Shown piece by piece: positions 1-6,688 of a stretch of DNA of 6,981 nt (positions are counted from its first letter, which is position 1; each line of letters begins with the position of its first letter). The DNA lies in NCBI GenBank assembly GCA_003552325.1, contig PUKM01000208.1, positions 1 through 6,981 on the forward strand. Direction: 5' to 3'. The stretch is from Natrialbaceae archaeon. Its GTDB lineage: Archaea; Halobacteriota; Halobacteria; Halobacteriales; Natrialbaceae. The notes under the pieces were generated by a model. That model saw nothing but the letters and a program-made list of their open reading frames with translations. It did no database searches and was not told the origin of the DNA. Position numbers and translations under genes: made by a program.

Positions 1-14
1 ACTGATCACACGCG

Positions 15-995
15 ATGGGATTAAGAGAATACGTCGTTAGGCGGGTCTTCCAGCTCGTACTGACGCTATGGGTACTCGTGACGATGCTGTTCGTTCTGTT
101 CCGCCTGGTTCCAGGGGATCCAACGAGCCGGTTCGTGATGGACTATCCAACGGCGGCTGAACGAGAAGCACGTATCGAGGAGTTAGGGCTCAACGAACCG
201 CTATACGTTCAGTACTTCGAGTACATTGGACAGTTATTACAAGGTGAGTTCGGTGACTCCGCTCACTATCGTGAACCAGTTGGTGAGCTCATCTTCCCGC
301 TGTTTCTCAATACGATCGTGTTGATGTTCACCGCATTGGTGATTGCCTACACGATCGGGATCCTCTTTGGAGCAGCGATGGGGTGGCTTCGCGGGAGTCG
401 ATTCGAGCGTGGTGGAATCGTGATCACGCTGATGGCTCGAGCCTCACCGGAGTTCTGGATCGGGATTATTCTGGTCTGGATCTTCGTCTTCCAACTTGGT
501 CTGTTCCCGCGGAGTGGGATCGGTGGCTACGGTGGTGAGTTGACAATGAACCTGGTCGACCGGTACGTGAACGTAAGCTTCCTTCATCATCTGTTCCTTC
601 CAGCACTGACAGGTGCATTTGTGTACCTGGCTACACCGGCTCTGTTGATGCGGAATACGATGTTGGAGGTGTTGAAAGCGGACTTCATCGAAATAAAAAA
701 GGCCGAAGGACTGCCTGAGCGGACAGTGTTGTACAAACACGCCGCACGGAACTCGGTGCTCCCGATCGTCACGGTTGCGGCGATCGCAACCGGTGCGGCG
801 ATGGGGGGCTCCGTGATTATTGAAACGGTGTTTAACTGGCCTGGCGTTGGCCGTGAAATGGTTGCCTCGGTCACACGGAACGACTATCCAGTGGCAATGG
901 CCGCGTTTTTGCTGATGGGGACGTCGGTTATCGTGATGAACTTCGTTGCAGACATGCTGTATCTCTATCTCGACCCACGGGTGAAATACGAATGA
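15..995 (+). CDS. dppB: ABC transporter permease, DppB/OppB type
   Basis: This is one of two membrane subunits forming the translocation path of a peptide-type ABC importer in the cytoplasmic membrane. The 326 residues fit the family's usual length. A first membrane helix (about 9-31) is followed by the conserved VPGDP turn (32-36) and an extracytoplasmic region to about residue 93. Five further hydrophobic segments lie near 98-122, 134-162, 189-212, 249-271 and 294-316. The cytoplasmic EAA coupling loop, which docks on the ATPase, spans about 223-250 with the core KAEGLPERTVLYKHAARN. The signature ETVFNWPGVGR is at 270-280 and the C-terminus reads YLDPRV. ATG at 15 is the first plausible start; no Shine-Dalgarno site precedes it. 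The stop overlaps the next start by 4 bases. The gene is A/T-richer than its neighbours and uses TTA, AGA, AGG and ATA codons. Family is certain; substrate is unknown. Confidence 0.95.
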   Translation: MGLREYVVRRVFQLVLTLWVLVTMLFVLFRLVPGDPTSRFVMDYPTAAEREARIEELGLNEPLYVQYFEYIGQLLQGEFGDSAHYREPVGELIFPLFLNTIVLMFTALVIAYTIGILFGAAMGWLRGSRFERGGIVITLMARASPEFWIGIILVWIFVFQLGLFPRSGIGGYGGELTMNLVDRYVNVSFLHHLFLPALTGAFVYLATPALLMRNTMLEVLKADFIEIKKAEGLPERTVLYKHAARNSVLPIVTVAAIATGAAMGGSVIIETVFNWPGVGREMVASVTRNDYPVAMAAFLLMGTSVIVMNFVADMLYLYLDPRVKYE

Positions 996-1957
996 GCCTC
1001 GACACCGCAGCCGAACAAACGGATGATATTAGCAGAAGCCAACTCCGCTGGCAGCGTCGTTTGAACGCACTCCGTAACTGGGGTGGCGTCTTACGAGAAG
1101 ACCGGCTTGGCCAGATCGGCCTCGGGATACTCGCGTTCTTCGTCCTCGTCGGTATCTTTGCCCGCCCAATCACCGTCGACATCGGATCGGCATGGTTTCA
1201 GATCCAGCCGTTCTCGCTTGCCCCACATGAGCCGAGCGCCCGGGTCGCAGACGAAAACCTCGCCGGCCCAAGCTGGGAACACCCGCTCGGAACCACCTCA
1301 CTTGGCCGTGACGTCTTCTCGCAAGTCGTCGTCGGCACTCGCGTGACGTTAATCGTTGGCACCGTTGCTGCGTTTATGGCCGTCTTCATCGGGGCAAATG
1401 TCGGCATCGTTAGCGCCTACTACGGCGGTTGGGTCGACGACTTCCTGATGCGGATTACCGACGTCGTATACGGCGTCCCGTTCCTGCCCTTTGCGATCGC
1501 GCTGGTGTTCATCATCGGCGCAAGCTTACAGAACGTGATCTTCGCCATCGTCTTGATCCTCTGGCGAGGGACTGCCCGTGTCGTCCGTTCACAGGTATTG
1601 AGTCACAAACAACGGCCCTACGTCGAAAGCGCTCGAGCGATCGGCGCGAGCAACTTCAGGATCATGTACGTCCAGATCATGCCGAACGTGTTGCCGCTGA
1701 TCTCGTTGTACGCCGCGTTCGCGGTCGCCTGGGCCGTCATCGCCGAAGCGAGCCTCTCGTTCCTCGGTCTTGGTCCGCCAGGGATGATATCGTGGGGAGA
1801 GATCATTTACGACGCCCGGAGCGCAGGCGCACTGCGTGAGGCGTGGTGGTGGGTCTTCCCCGCCGGCCTCTGTATCATGCTGTTCGTGATGTCGGTGTTC
1901 TTCATCGGCCGCTCACTCGAGAAAGTTGTCAACCCGGACCTTCGTCACTCAGGATAA
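992..1957 (+). CDS. dppC: ABC transporter permease, DppC/OppC type
   Basis: This is the second membrane subunit of the importer, expected to pair with the upstream permease. It has 321 residues, near the family norm. A hydrophilic cytoplasmic N-terminus (1-40) leads to a first helix at about 42-58. The DppC-family motif HPLGTTSLGRDVFS (97-110) comes just before helix two. Further hydrophobic segments lie near 118-142, 160-192, 234-258 and 285-306. The EAA loop is at 210-234 (YVESARAIGASNFRIMYVQI) and is followed by the conserved AEASLSFLGLG (251-261). The start ATG overlaps the previous stop as ATGA, and GGTGA (980-984) seven bases before it is a partial Shine-Dalgarno match, so coupled translation is likely. 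Its base composition is closer to the downstream ATPases than to dppB. Family assignment is secure; substrate is not known. Confidence 0.95.
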   Translation: MSLDTAAEQTDDISRSQLRWQRRLNALRNWGGVLREDRLGQIGLGILAFFVLVGIFARPITVDIGSAWFQIQPFSLAPHEPSARVADENLAGPSWEHPLGTTSLGRDVFSQVVVGTRVTLIVGTVAAFMAVFIGANVGIVSAYYGGWVDDFLMRITDVVYGVPFLPFAIALVFIIGASLQNVIFAIVLILWRGTARVVRSQVLSHKQRPYVESARAIGASNFRIMYVQIMPNVLPLISLYAAFAVAWAVIAEASLSFLGLGPPGMISWGEIIYDARSAGALREAWWWVFPAGLCIMLFVMSVFFIGRSLEKVVNPDLRHSG

Positions 1958-1964
1958 GCCCACC

Positions 1965-3020
1965 ATGACACTACTCACCATCGACGGACTCAAGATGTAC
2001 TATACGAGCGAGGACGGCTACGTCCGCGCTGCAGACGATATCAACGTCGAACTCGATCGGGGGCAAACCCTCGGCCTGGTCGGCGAGAGCGGGTCGGGGA
2101 AAACGACCATTGCGCGGTCGATCATCCGTTTGCTTCCCGACAACGCCGAAGTGATCGACGGCTCCATCGATTTCGACGGAACCGAGGTCACCGAGTTGAG
2201 CAGTCGCGAACTCCGAAAGCAGATTCGCTGGCAGGAGGTCTCGATGATCCCGCAGAACGCGATGAACGGCTTCGATCCCGTCTATACCGTTGGCCAGCAG
2301 ATCGTCCAGGTCATCCGGTACCACGAAGACGGCGTCTCGAAAGCCGAGGCCAAAGAGCGTGCCAGAGAGCTGTTCGACGAACTCGGGGTCGACCCCGACC
2401 GCGTCGACGATTATCCCCACCAGTTCTCGGGTGGGATGGCCCAGCGGGCGATGATCGCCCTCGCGCTCTGTCTCGAGCCAAAACTGATCCTCGCGGACGA
2501 GCCGACGACCGCACTCGACGTCGTGATCCAGGATCGCATCCTCGAGACGATTTCGCGGATGCAAGCCGAGTACAACAGCGCGATGATCCTCATCACCCAC
2601 GACATCTCGGTGGTGAGTGAGGCCTCCGATCGGATCGCCGTCTGTTATGGGGGGCGGATCGTCGAACAGGCCGACGCCGAGACGATCATCAAGAATCCAC
2701 GCCACCCGTACACGCTGGGGCTCCGCAACGCGTTCCCCGACATCGGTGACACCGACGACGAACTGATTTCGATCCCGGGAACGCCACCAGAACTGGTCGA
2801 TCCCGGCGAGGGCTGTCGGTTCGCGCCACGGTGTCCGTTCGCCGAGGAGGAGTGCTGGGACGTCACCCCACAACCCGAGGAGTTCGACGACGGCCACATC
2901 GTCGAGTGCCACCGGGCGGATGAAGCCGACTACCTCAGAGAACAGGCCGAACGGAAAGAGACCTGGGACGAGATGCGCGAGGAAGTAATGGAACCACCGA
3001 TCCAGGGAGGTGATGACTGA
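1965..3020 (+). CDS. dppD: ABC transporter ATP-binding protein, DppD/OppD type
   Basis: This is a cytoplasmic ATPase subunit that powers the importer, presumably as a heterodimer with the next gene's product. The 351-residue protein shows Walker A GESGSGKTT (40-48), Q-loop Gln97 in IPQNAMNGFDPV, signature FSGGMAQR (154-161), Walker B LILADEP (174-180, catalytic Glu179), D-loop ALD (183-185) and switch His212, so it should be active. The C-terminal oligopeptide-transporter domain keeps four cysteines (284, 290, 297, 315) in the GCRFAPRCPF context; in related Dpp/Opp ATPases such cysteines bind an iron-sulfur cluster, which is inference here. ATG 1965 is chosen because the family's N-terminus (LLTIDGL) begins there; an in-frame TTG at 1926 would add 13 unrelated residues overlapping dppC. 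It lies 7 bases after the dppC stop, with a weak AGGA 10 bases upstream of the start. Confidence 0.95.
   Translation: MTLLTIDGLKMYYTSEDGYVRAADDINVELDRGQTLGLVGESGSGKTTIARSIIRLLPDNAEVIDGSIDFDGTEVTELSSRELRKQIRWQEVSMIPQNAMNGFDPVYTVGQQIVQVIRYHEDGVSKAEAKERARELFDELGVDPDRVDDYPHQFSGGMAQRAMIALALCLEPKLILADEPTTALDVVIQDRILETISRMQAEYNSAMILITHDISVVSEASDRIAVCYGGRIVEQADAETIIKNPRHPYTLGLRNAFPDIGDTDDELISIPGTPPELVDPGEGCRFAPRCPFAEEECWDVTPQPEEFDDGHIVECHRADEADYLREQAERKETWDEMREEVMEPPIQGGDD
3006..3014 (+). promoter_or_regulatory. Strong Shine-Dalgarno site for dppF
   Basis: GGAGGTGAT is a nine-base perfect complement to the conserved archaeal 16S rRNA 3' end (GGAUCACCUCCU) and stands five bases before the dppF ATG at 3020. 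It lies inside the last codons of dppD. It fixes the dppF start and suggests that translation re-initiates independently after dppD. The other internal operon starts have only partial matches. Confidence 0.85.
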
Positions 3021-4324
3021 TGGCCGTCGTCACCGACGACGACATCGAGGACCTCCACAGCGGCGACGCGAAAATGCGCCTCGAGAACCTGGACAAACAC
3101 TTCACCGTCAACAAGGGTGTGCTCTCGCGCATCTTCCGCGGTGAATCCTCGGACTACGTCCACGCCGTCGACGACGTCACGCTCTCGATCGGCGAGGGTG
3201 AAGCCTTCGGCCTGGCCGGCGAATCCGGCTGTGGGAAAACCACCCTGGGCAAAACCGCGATCAAACTCCTCGAGGCGACAAACGGTCAGATCTACTTCGA
3301 CGGCGAGGACGTCACCGATATCAGTGGCTCGGACCTGAAGGCGTTCCGCCGGGAAGCCCAGATCATCCACCAGAACCCGTACGATTCGATCAATCCCCGG
3401 TTTACCGTCTACGAGTGGGTCGAAGAACCGCTCATCGTCCACGACATTGGCACGCCGGAAGAACGTGAAAACCGCGTCCTCGAGACCCTCGAGATGGCTG
3501 GCCTCGAGCCCCCGGAAGCCTACGCCGGGGAGTATCCCAGCGAACTCAGCGGCGGTGAACGCCAGCGGGTTGGAATCGCTCGAGCGCTCGTGCTCGAGCC
3601 GTCGTTCCTGCTCGCCGATGAGCCCGCGAGTATGCTCGACGTCTCGATTCGGGCGAGCATTCTCGACGTGTTTGACCGACTCCAGTCCGAACTCGGATTG
3701 ACAGCGCTCTACATCAGTCACGACCTCTCGCTGCTCAAGCACGTGTGTGATCGGATTGGGATCATGTATCTCGGCCAGCTCGTGGAAGTCGGGCCGGCAA
3801 ACGAGATCATCGACAACCCACAGCATCCCTACACGCAAGCGCTCGTCTCGTCCGTCCCGCGGGTCGATCCCGACGCCAAACGAAAACGCGTCGAACTCGT
3901 CGGAGAAGTCCCCGACGCCGTCAACGTCCCATCCGGCTGTCGGTTCAATCCACGGTGTCCGAAACTCGTCCCACCGGAAACCGTGAGCCTGGATCAGGAC
4001 CTCTGGCGGGCCGTCGCCAACCTCAGACACGACTTCGTGGATGACGACCTCGCCCTATATGGCATCGAGAAGCCGACCATGAGTGACGTGCGTGAGAGTT
4101 ACGACCTGCCACCACAACTGCCGGATACCCGGGTGGAAGAACTGCTCGAGGGGGCTGTCACCGAATACCTGAACGACGAACGGGGGTCCGCCAGCCAGGC
4201 GTTTATCGACGAGCTCGAGAGTCCGTGTGAGAGCGACCCGATTCCAACCTACCAGGCGACGGACGTCCAGCGCTCGAAGTGTATCCTCCACGAGCCTGCC
4301 GGGCCCTACGACGTGCGAGAGTAG
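3020..4324 (+). CDS. dppF: ABC transporter ATP-binding protein, DppF/OppF type, with long C-terminal insert
   Basis: This is the second cytoplasmic ATPase of the importer. Motifs are complete: Walker A GESGCGKTT (67-75), Q-loop Gln118 in IIHQNPYDSINPR, signature LSGGERQR (176-183), Walker B LLADEP (197-202, catalytic Glu201), D-loop SMLD (204-207) and switch His234. At 434 residues it is about 100 longer than typical bacterial DppF. The extra length lies in the C-terminal domain: the four cysteines are at 307, 313, 403 and 421, so 89 residues separate the second and third, against 6 in the sister ATPase. The insert is acidic, looks largely helical and contains a Trp near 331. Similar long tails occur, to my recollection, in haloarchaeal relatives. 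The start ATG shares its A with the dppD stop and follows a strong Shine-Dalgarno site. It is the last gene of the operon. Confidence 0.94.
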   Translation: MAVVTDDDIEDLHSGDAKMRLENLDKHFTVNKGVLSRIFRGESSDYVHAVDDVTLSIGEGEAFGLAGESGCGKTTLGKTAIKLLEATNGQIYFDGEDVTDISGSDLKAFRREAQIIHQNPYDSINPRFTVYEWVEEPLIVHDIGTPEERENRVLETLEMAGLEPPEAYAGEYPSELSGGERQRVGIARALVLEPSFLLADEPASMLDVSIRASILDVFDRLQSELGLTALYISHDLSLLKHVCDRIGIMYLGQLVEVGPANEIIDNPQHPYTQALVSSVPRVDPDAKRKRVELVGEVPDAVNVPSGCRFNPRCPKLVPPETVSLDQDLWRAVANLRHDFVDDDLALYGIEKPTMSDVRESYDLPPQLPDTRVEELLEGAVTEYLNDERGSASQAFIDELESPCESDPIPTYQATDVQRSKCILHEPAGPYDVRE

Positions 4325-4338
4325 GGTTCACTCCCCGC

Positions 4339-4350
4339 TACTGATCAGTA
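4339..4350. repeat. 12-base perfect palindrome between convergent genes
   Basis: TACTGATCAGTA is a perfect palindrome inside the 31-base gap between the ends of dppF (+) and the nucleotidyltransferase gene (-). There is no spacer, so a hairpin would have only about four base pairs. It could be a protein-binding site, part of a bidirectional transcription end, or chance. Confidence 0.4.
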
Positions 4351-4355
4351 TCTTC

Positions 4356-5024
4356 TCACGGATTGTCTGCAGGCCGGTCGATATCCTGTCTCACCCCTGG
4401 GTCCGAAACGTCGATGAGCACACTCCGTTCGTCACTCAAGAGGAGTCTACGACCGCCCGTGTCCCCCTCGAGCGTTCGTAACGAGTCGAAAAATCGCCGG
4501 TCGAAGCAGACCGGGTTGCCTCGCCGTCCCTCGTAGGCGGGGGCAAGGGCATCACCGAGGCCCGCCGCGAAACTGTCGATGAGCGTATCGACCGTCGTCG
4601 ATGAGACCGCCGGCATATCACCTAACGAGACGATGACACCGTCCGCGTCGGGCACTCGCTCTTGCACCCACTCGAGCCCGCTCCGGATCGAACTGGCCTG
4701 TCCCTCGGTGTAGGATTGGTTCCGAACGGTCTGGACGGGGAGGTCCTCGAGTGTCGCCTCGACCCGGGCAGCCTCGTGACCCAGAACGACGACAACGGGA
4801 GCCGTCCGAGCGGCGACGAGCGTGTTCACCGCATGTCGAACGATCGGCTTACCCTCGTGTGTCGCCAGCAGTTTGTTTGCCTGGCCGTAGCGACGACTGG
4901 TGCCGCCAGCCAGGACGATACCCGGGACGGTGACCTCGTCCGCACACCCTGTGGACTCGGGTGGGCTGACGAGGGGCGGGTCCGAGTGGCGATGGTCACC
5001 GTCGCCTTCGGACCGATCGGTCAT
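4356..5024 (-). CDS. mocA: MocA/MobA-like molybdenum cofactor nucleotidyltransferase
   Basis: This is a predicted cytoplasmic enzyme that joins a nucleotide (probably CMP from CTP) to molybdopterin. The 222-residue product has the nucleotide-binding motif LAGGTSRRYG (38-47) followed by Lys51 in NKLL, the metal-binding GDMP motif (135-138) and GRRGNPVCF (166-174), then GDTGGR (187-192). The NKLL and RRGNPV wording favours MocA-type (CTP) over MobA-type (GTP) enzymes, but this is not proof. ATG at 5024 is the chosen start. It leaves a 32-residue hydrophilic tail before the fold. The frame stays open upstream to 5312, but that part is Arg/Ser-rich, lacks family similarity and would run through the neighbour's promoter. 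It is divergent from xdhC, a common partner in molybdenum hydroxylase maturation, and converges on dppF. I see no clear TATA box upstream. Confidence 0.85.
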   Translation of the reverse strand: MTDRSEGDGDHRHSDPPLVSPPESTGCADEVTVPGIVLAGGTSRRYGQANKLLATHEGKPIVRHAVNTLVAARTAPVVVVLGHEAARVEATLEDLPVQTVRNQSYTEGQASSIRSGLEWVQERVPDADGVIVSLGDMPAVSSTTVDTLIDSFAAGLGDALAPAYEGRRGNPVCFDRRFFDSLRTLEGDTGGRRLLLSDERSVLIDVSDPGVRQDIDRPADNP

Positions 5025-5033
5025 GTATCGATC

Positions 5034-5056
5034 ACTCGAGCGGTGTAGTACTCGAG
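5034..5056. repeat. Direct repeat of ACTCGAG upstream of mocA
   Basis: ACTCGAG occurs at 5034-5040 and again at 5050-5056, 16 bases apart, within the region where the mocA promoter (- strand) should lie. A same-face tandem operator is conceivable, but the core CTCGAG is extremely common throughout this DNA, so chance is a real alternative. Confidence 0.25.
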
Positions 5057-5111
5057 GGGTGAAACGTCTCTCGACTCGAACGCGAGATGGCGGAGACGGG
5101 AAGCGCATACG

Positions 5112-5180
5112 GTTGGCTGTAGATCGTTCACGATGCTCGCCTCTCCCAGTGGTGGGAATCGTCACCCAGGGACAGCCAAC
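5112..5180. repeat. 9-base inverted repeat, candidate operator of xdhC
   Basis: GTTGGCTGT (5112-5120) and ACAGCCAAC (5172-5180) are exact reverse complements with 51 bases between them. The right arm ends directly before the xdhC TATA box, where the archaeal TFB recognition element lies. A bound regulator or DNA loop there could control xdhC and perhaps the divergent mocA. A short CCCA/TGGG hairpin (5145-5156) lies between the arms. Function is inferred from position only. Confidence 0.4.
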
Positions 5181-5187
5181 AATATAA
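5181..5187 (+). promoter_or_regulatory. TATA box of xdhC promoter
   Basis: AATATAA stands out in a G+C-rich region and is centred about 27 bases before the ATG at 5212. In haloarchaea the TATA box sits about 25-28 bases before the transcription start, so transcription would begin at or very near the A of ATG, giving a leaderless mRNA. The absence of a Shine-Dalgarno site before the ATG agrees with this. Confidence 0.75.
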
Positions 5188-5211
5188 GTCCCAGAGCGCC
5201 TTCGACCTACC

Positions 5212-6438
5212 ATGACCGCGGCTGGCTGGTCGGTCCCCGAACCGGAACGCATCGCAGCGATCGAGCGACGCCTCGAGGCGGCTGACGATGGCCAAGCAGT
5301 TCTCGCAACCATCGTGCACGTCGACGGAAACGCCTACCGACGACCTGGAGCCACCAGCCTCCTCACCCCCGAGGGAGACGGGTTCGGGGCGATTACCGCC
5401 GGCTGTCTCGAGGACGACCTCCTGGCCGCTGCCGCCGACGTTCGCGACCAGTGCCGGCCACAGCTGGTCACCTACGACCTGCTGGACGACGACGAGGACG
5501 TGTGGGGTCTCGGCGTCGGTTGCAACGGCCGCATCGAGGTACTCCTCGAGCCGCTCTCAGCAGCCTACCGCCCGGTCGTCGCGGCGTACCACGAGGGCAG
5601 GGACATTGCGGTGTGTACCGTGCTCGAGGGGTTGAAAGGAGATCGAACTGAGGCGGGGACGGAACCCGGGCCCGGAACCAAGACGAAGACGCTCGAGCAG
5701 GGTGATCGCCTCTACTATCATCCAGAGCAGGAGTCCTTCTCGAGCCCCGATGGCACGTCAGAACCCGATACCTGGCCAACCGACCGTCTCGCTGGTCCGG
5801 CCGAACAGCTCGCTGACCGAGGTCGAGCCGACACGGTCGAGATCGACGTGGATGGACAGTCCACTCGAGTCTTCATCGACGGGTTCGCCAGCCCCAACGA
5901 ACTCGTCATCTTCGGCTCCGGCCACGACGTGGGCCCCGTCGCCGAACTCGGCGCGAAAAACGGGTTCCGCGTCACCGTCGTTGGCTTTCGCGGGGCCGTC
6001 GACCTCGAGGAACGGTTCCCAGCGGCAACGCGGACAGTGACGACTGCGCCCGCACGGTTCACGGACGAAATCGACCTCGGACCGCGAACCTACACCGTCG
6101 TCATGACGCACAACTTCCTCGACGACCAGCTCACCGTCGCCAGCCTCCTCGAGAGTGACCTCCCCTACGTCGGGCTCATGGGACCCACCGAACGATTCGA
6201 CGAACTCCTCGAGGGGCTCAGCGCGGATGGCCCCGAACTCACCGAGGCAGCGCTCGAGCGACTCTACACGCCGATCGGCCTCGACCTCGGTGACGGTTCG
6301 CCGTACGGAATCGCCCACAGCATAATCGCGGAGGTGCACACCGTGGCAAACGATCGATCACCCCGGCATCTTCGTGAGACAGCGGGCCACATCCACGAGC
6401 GGGTCGACGTTGGGGCGCCCTTCTCGAGCGATAGCTGA
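5212..6438 (+). CDS. xdhC: XdhC/CoxI-family molybdenum cofactor maturation protein
   Basis: This family binds molybdenum cofactor and helps sulfurate or insert it into xanthine dehydrogenase/CO dehydrogenase-type enzymes. The 408-residue protein has both classic parts. The N-terminal XdhC/CoxI domain (about 25-114) contains YRRPGA (42-47), AGCLEDD (63-69, Cys65) and GVGCNG (101-106, Cys104). The C-terminal Rossmann domain (about 230-375) contains FGSGHDVGPVAELG (234-247), VVMTHNFLDDQ (296-306), GLMGP (321-325) and the closing IGLDLGDGSPYGIAHSIIAE (355-374). Between them a Gly/Pro/Thr/Glu-rich stretch (about 142-190) looks like a flexible linker or insert, making the protein somewhat long for the family. 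ATG 5212 is supported by the TATA box 27 bases before it. It is divergent from mocA. The target enzyme is not in the window, and a role with another molybdoenzyme is possible. Confidence 0.9.
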   Translation: MTAAGWSVPEPERIAAIERRLEAADDGQAVLATIVHVDGNAYRRPGATSLLTPEGDGFGAITAGCLEDDLLAAAADVRDQCRPQLVTYDLLDDDEDVWGLGVGCNGRIEVLLEPLSAAYRPVVAAYHEGRDIAVCTVLEGLKGDRTEAGTEPGPGTKTKTLEQGDRLYYHPEQESFSSPDGTSEPDTWPTDRLAGPAEQLADRGRADTVEIDVDGQSTRVFIDGFASPNELVIFGSGHDVGPVAELGAKNGFRVTVVGFRGAVDLEERFPAATRTVTTAPARFTDEIDLGPRTYTVVMTHNFLDDQLTVASLLESDLPYVGLMGPTERFDELLEGLSADGPELTEAALERLYTPIGLDLGDGSPYGIAHSIIAEVHTVANDRSPRHLRETAGHIHERVDVGAPFSSDS

Positions 6439-6447
6439 TACTCCACA

Positions 6448-6505
6448 GTCACTCGAGGCGAACACCCGGTTGTCGACGCTGATGTGCGCCCAGCACTCGA
6501 GTGAC
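6448..6505. repeat. 10-base inverted repeat after xdhC
   Basis: GTCACTCGAG (6448-6457) and CTCGAGTGAC (6496-6505) are perfect reverse complements, 38 bases apart, starting ten bases after the xdhC stop. The right arm also contains a self-palindrome, CACTCGAGTG (6494-6503). Six of the ten bases are the locally abundant CTCGAG, which lowers its significance. Confidence 0.4.
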
Positions 6506-6527
6506 ATCGTTCGTCTCGCCTCGTTTT
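6454..6527 (+). terminator. Possible xdhC transcription terminator
   Basis: CGAGGCGA (6454-6461) pairs exactly with TCGCCTCG (6516-6523), and the right arm runs straight into TTTT (6524-6527). This looks like a stem followed by a T tract, but the 54-base loop is long and the T tract short; archaeal terminators mainly need T-rich stretches. The left arm shares bases 6454-6457 with the other inverted repeat here, so the two stems exclude each other. I see no convincing gene in the remainder of 6439-6688. Confidence 0.3.
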
Positions 6528-6660
6528 CTCGATCACGCTCGAGACACAGGGGTCACAGTCGAGCCACGTGCCCCACACCGATCGTCCGAGGGTGGCCATG
6601 CAGGAGGATCGACATACCCCACACGGGCCACTGAGTCGTTCGACGAATGCACCAGACTGG

Positions 6661-6667
6661 CTATGTA
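6661..6667 (+). promoter_or_regulatory. Weak TATA-like element before the final gene
   Basis: CTATGTA is centred about 25 bases before the GTG at 6689, the position expected for a leaderless haloarchaeal transcript. The match to the consensus is poor. It slightly favours the GTG over the in-frame ATG at 6647. Confidence 0.25.
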
Positions 6668-6688
6668 GTCGCCACCACTAGGTCTGGT

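Noticed and set aside
1926..1964. TTG start adding 13 residues to DppD
   Set aside because: The extra residues overlap the end of dppC and have no family match; ATG 1965 gives the normal N-terminus.
1971..2912. 313-codon open frame on the - strand opposite dppD
   Set aside because: It mirrors a G+C-rich ATPase gene with full motifs; antisense frames stay open because of codon bias. No recognisable domain and no promoter or ribosome site seen.
2930..4030. 366-codon open frame on the - strand opposite dppF
   Set aside because: Same reason: the + strand encodes a complete ATPase, and the antisense product is an Asp/Val/Gly/Phe/Glu-biased shadow without motifs.
4662..5048. 128-codon + strand frame opposite mocA
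   Set aside because: Shadow of the nucleotidyltransferase gene; no domain or expression signal seen.
5065..5098. CGTCTC/GAGACG inverted repeat in the mocA-xdhC gap
   Set aside because: Only six bases per arm with 22 between; expected by chance in a region of this size.
5025..5312. 96-codon upstream extension of the mocA frame
   Set aside because: It is Arg/Ser-rich, unlike the acidic protein that follows, would cross the xdhC promoter and coding start, and the family fold does not need it.
6264..6599. 111-codon - strand frame across the xdhC end
   Set aside because: Basic, Ser/Arg/Cys-rich product with no motifs; most of it is antisense to xdhC.
6374..6634. 86-codon + strand frame over the end of xdhC and the following gap
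   Set aside because: Product is Arg/Ser-rich and basic, atypical for a haloarchaeal protein, overlaps xdhC, and lacks start signals.
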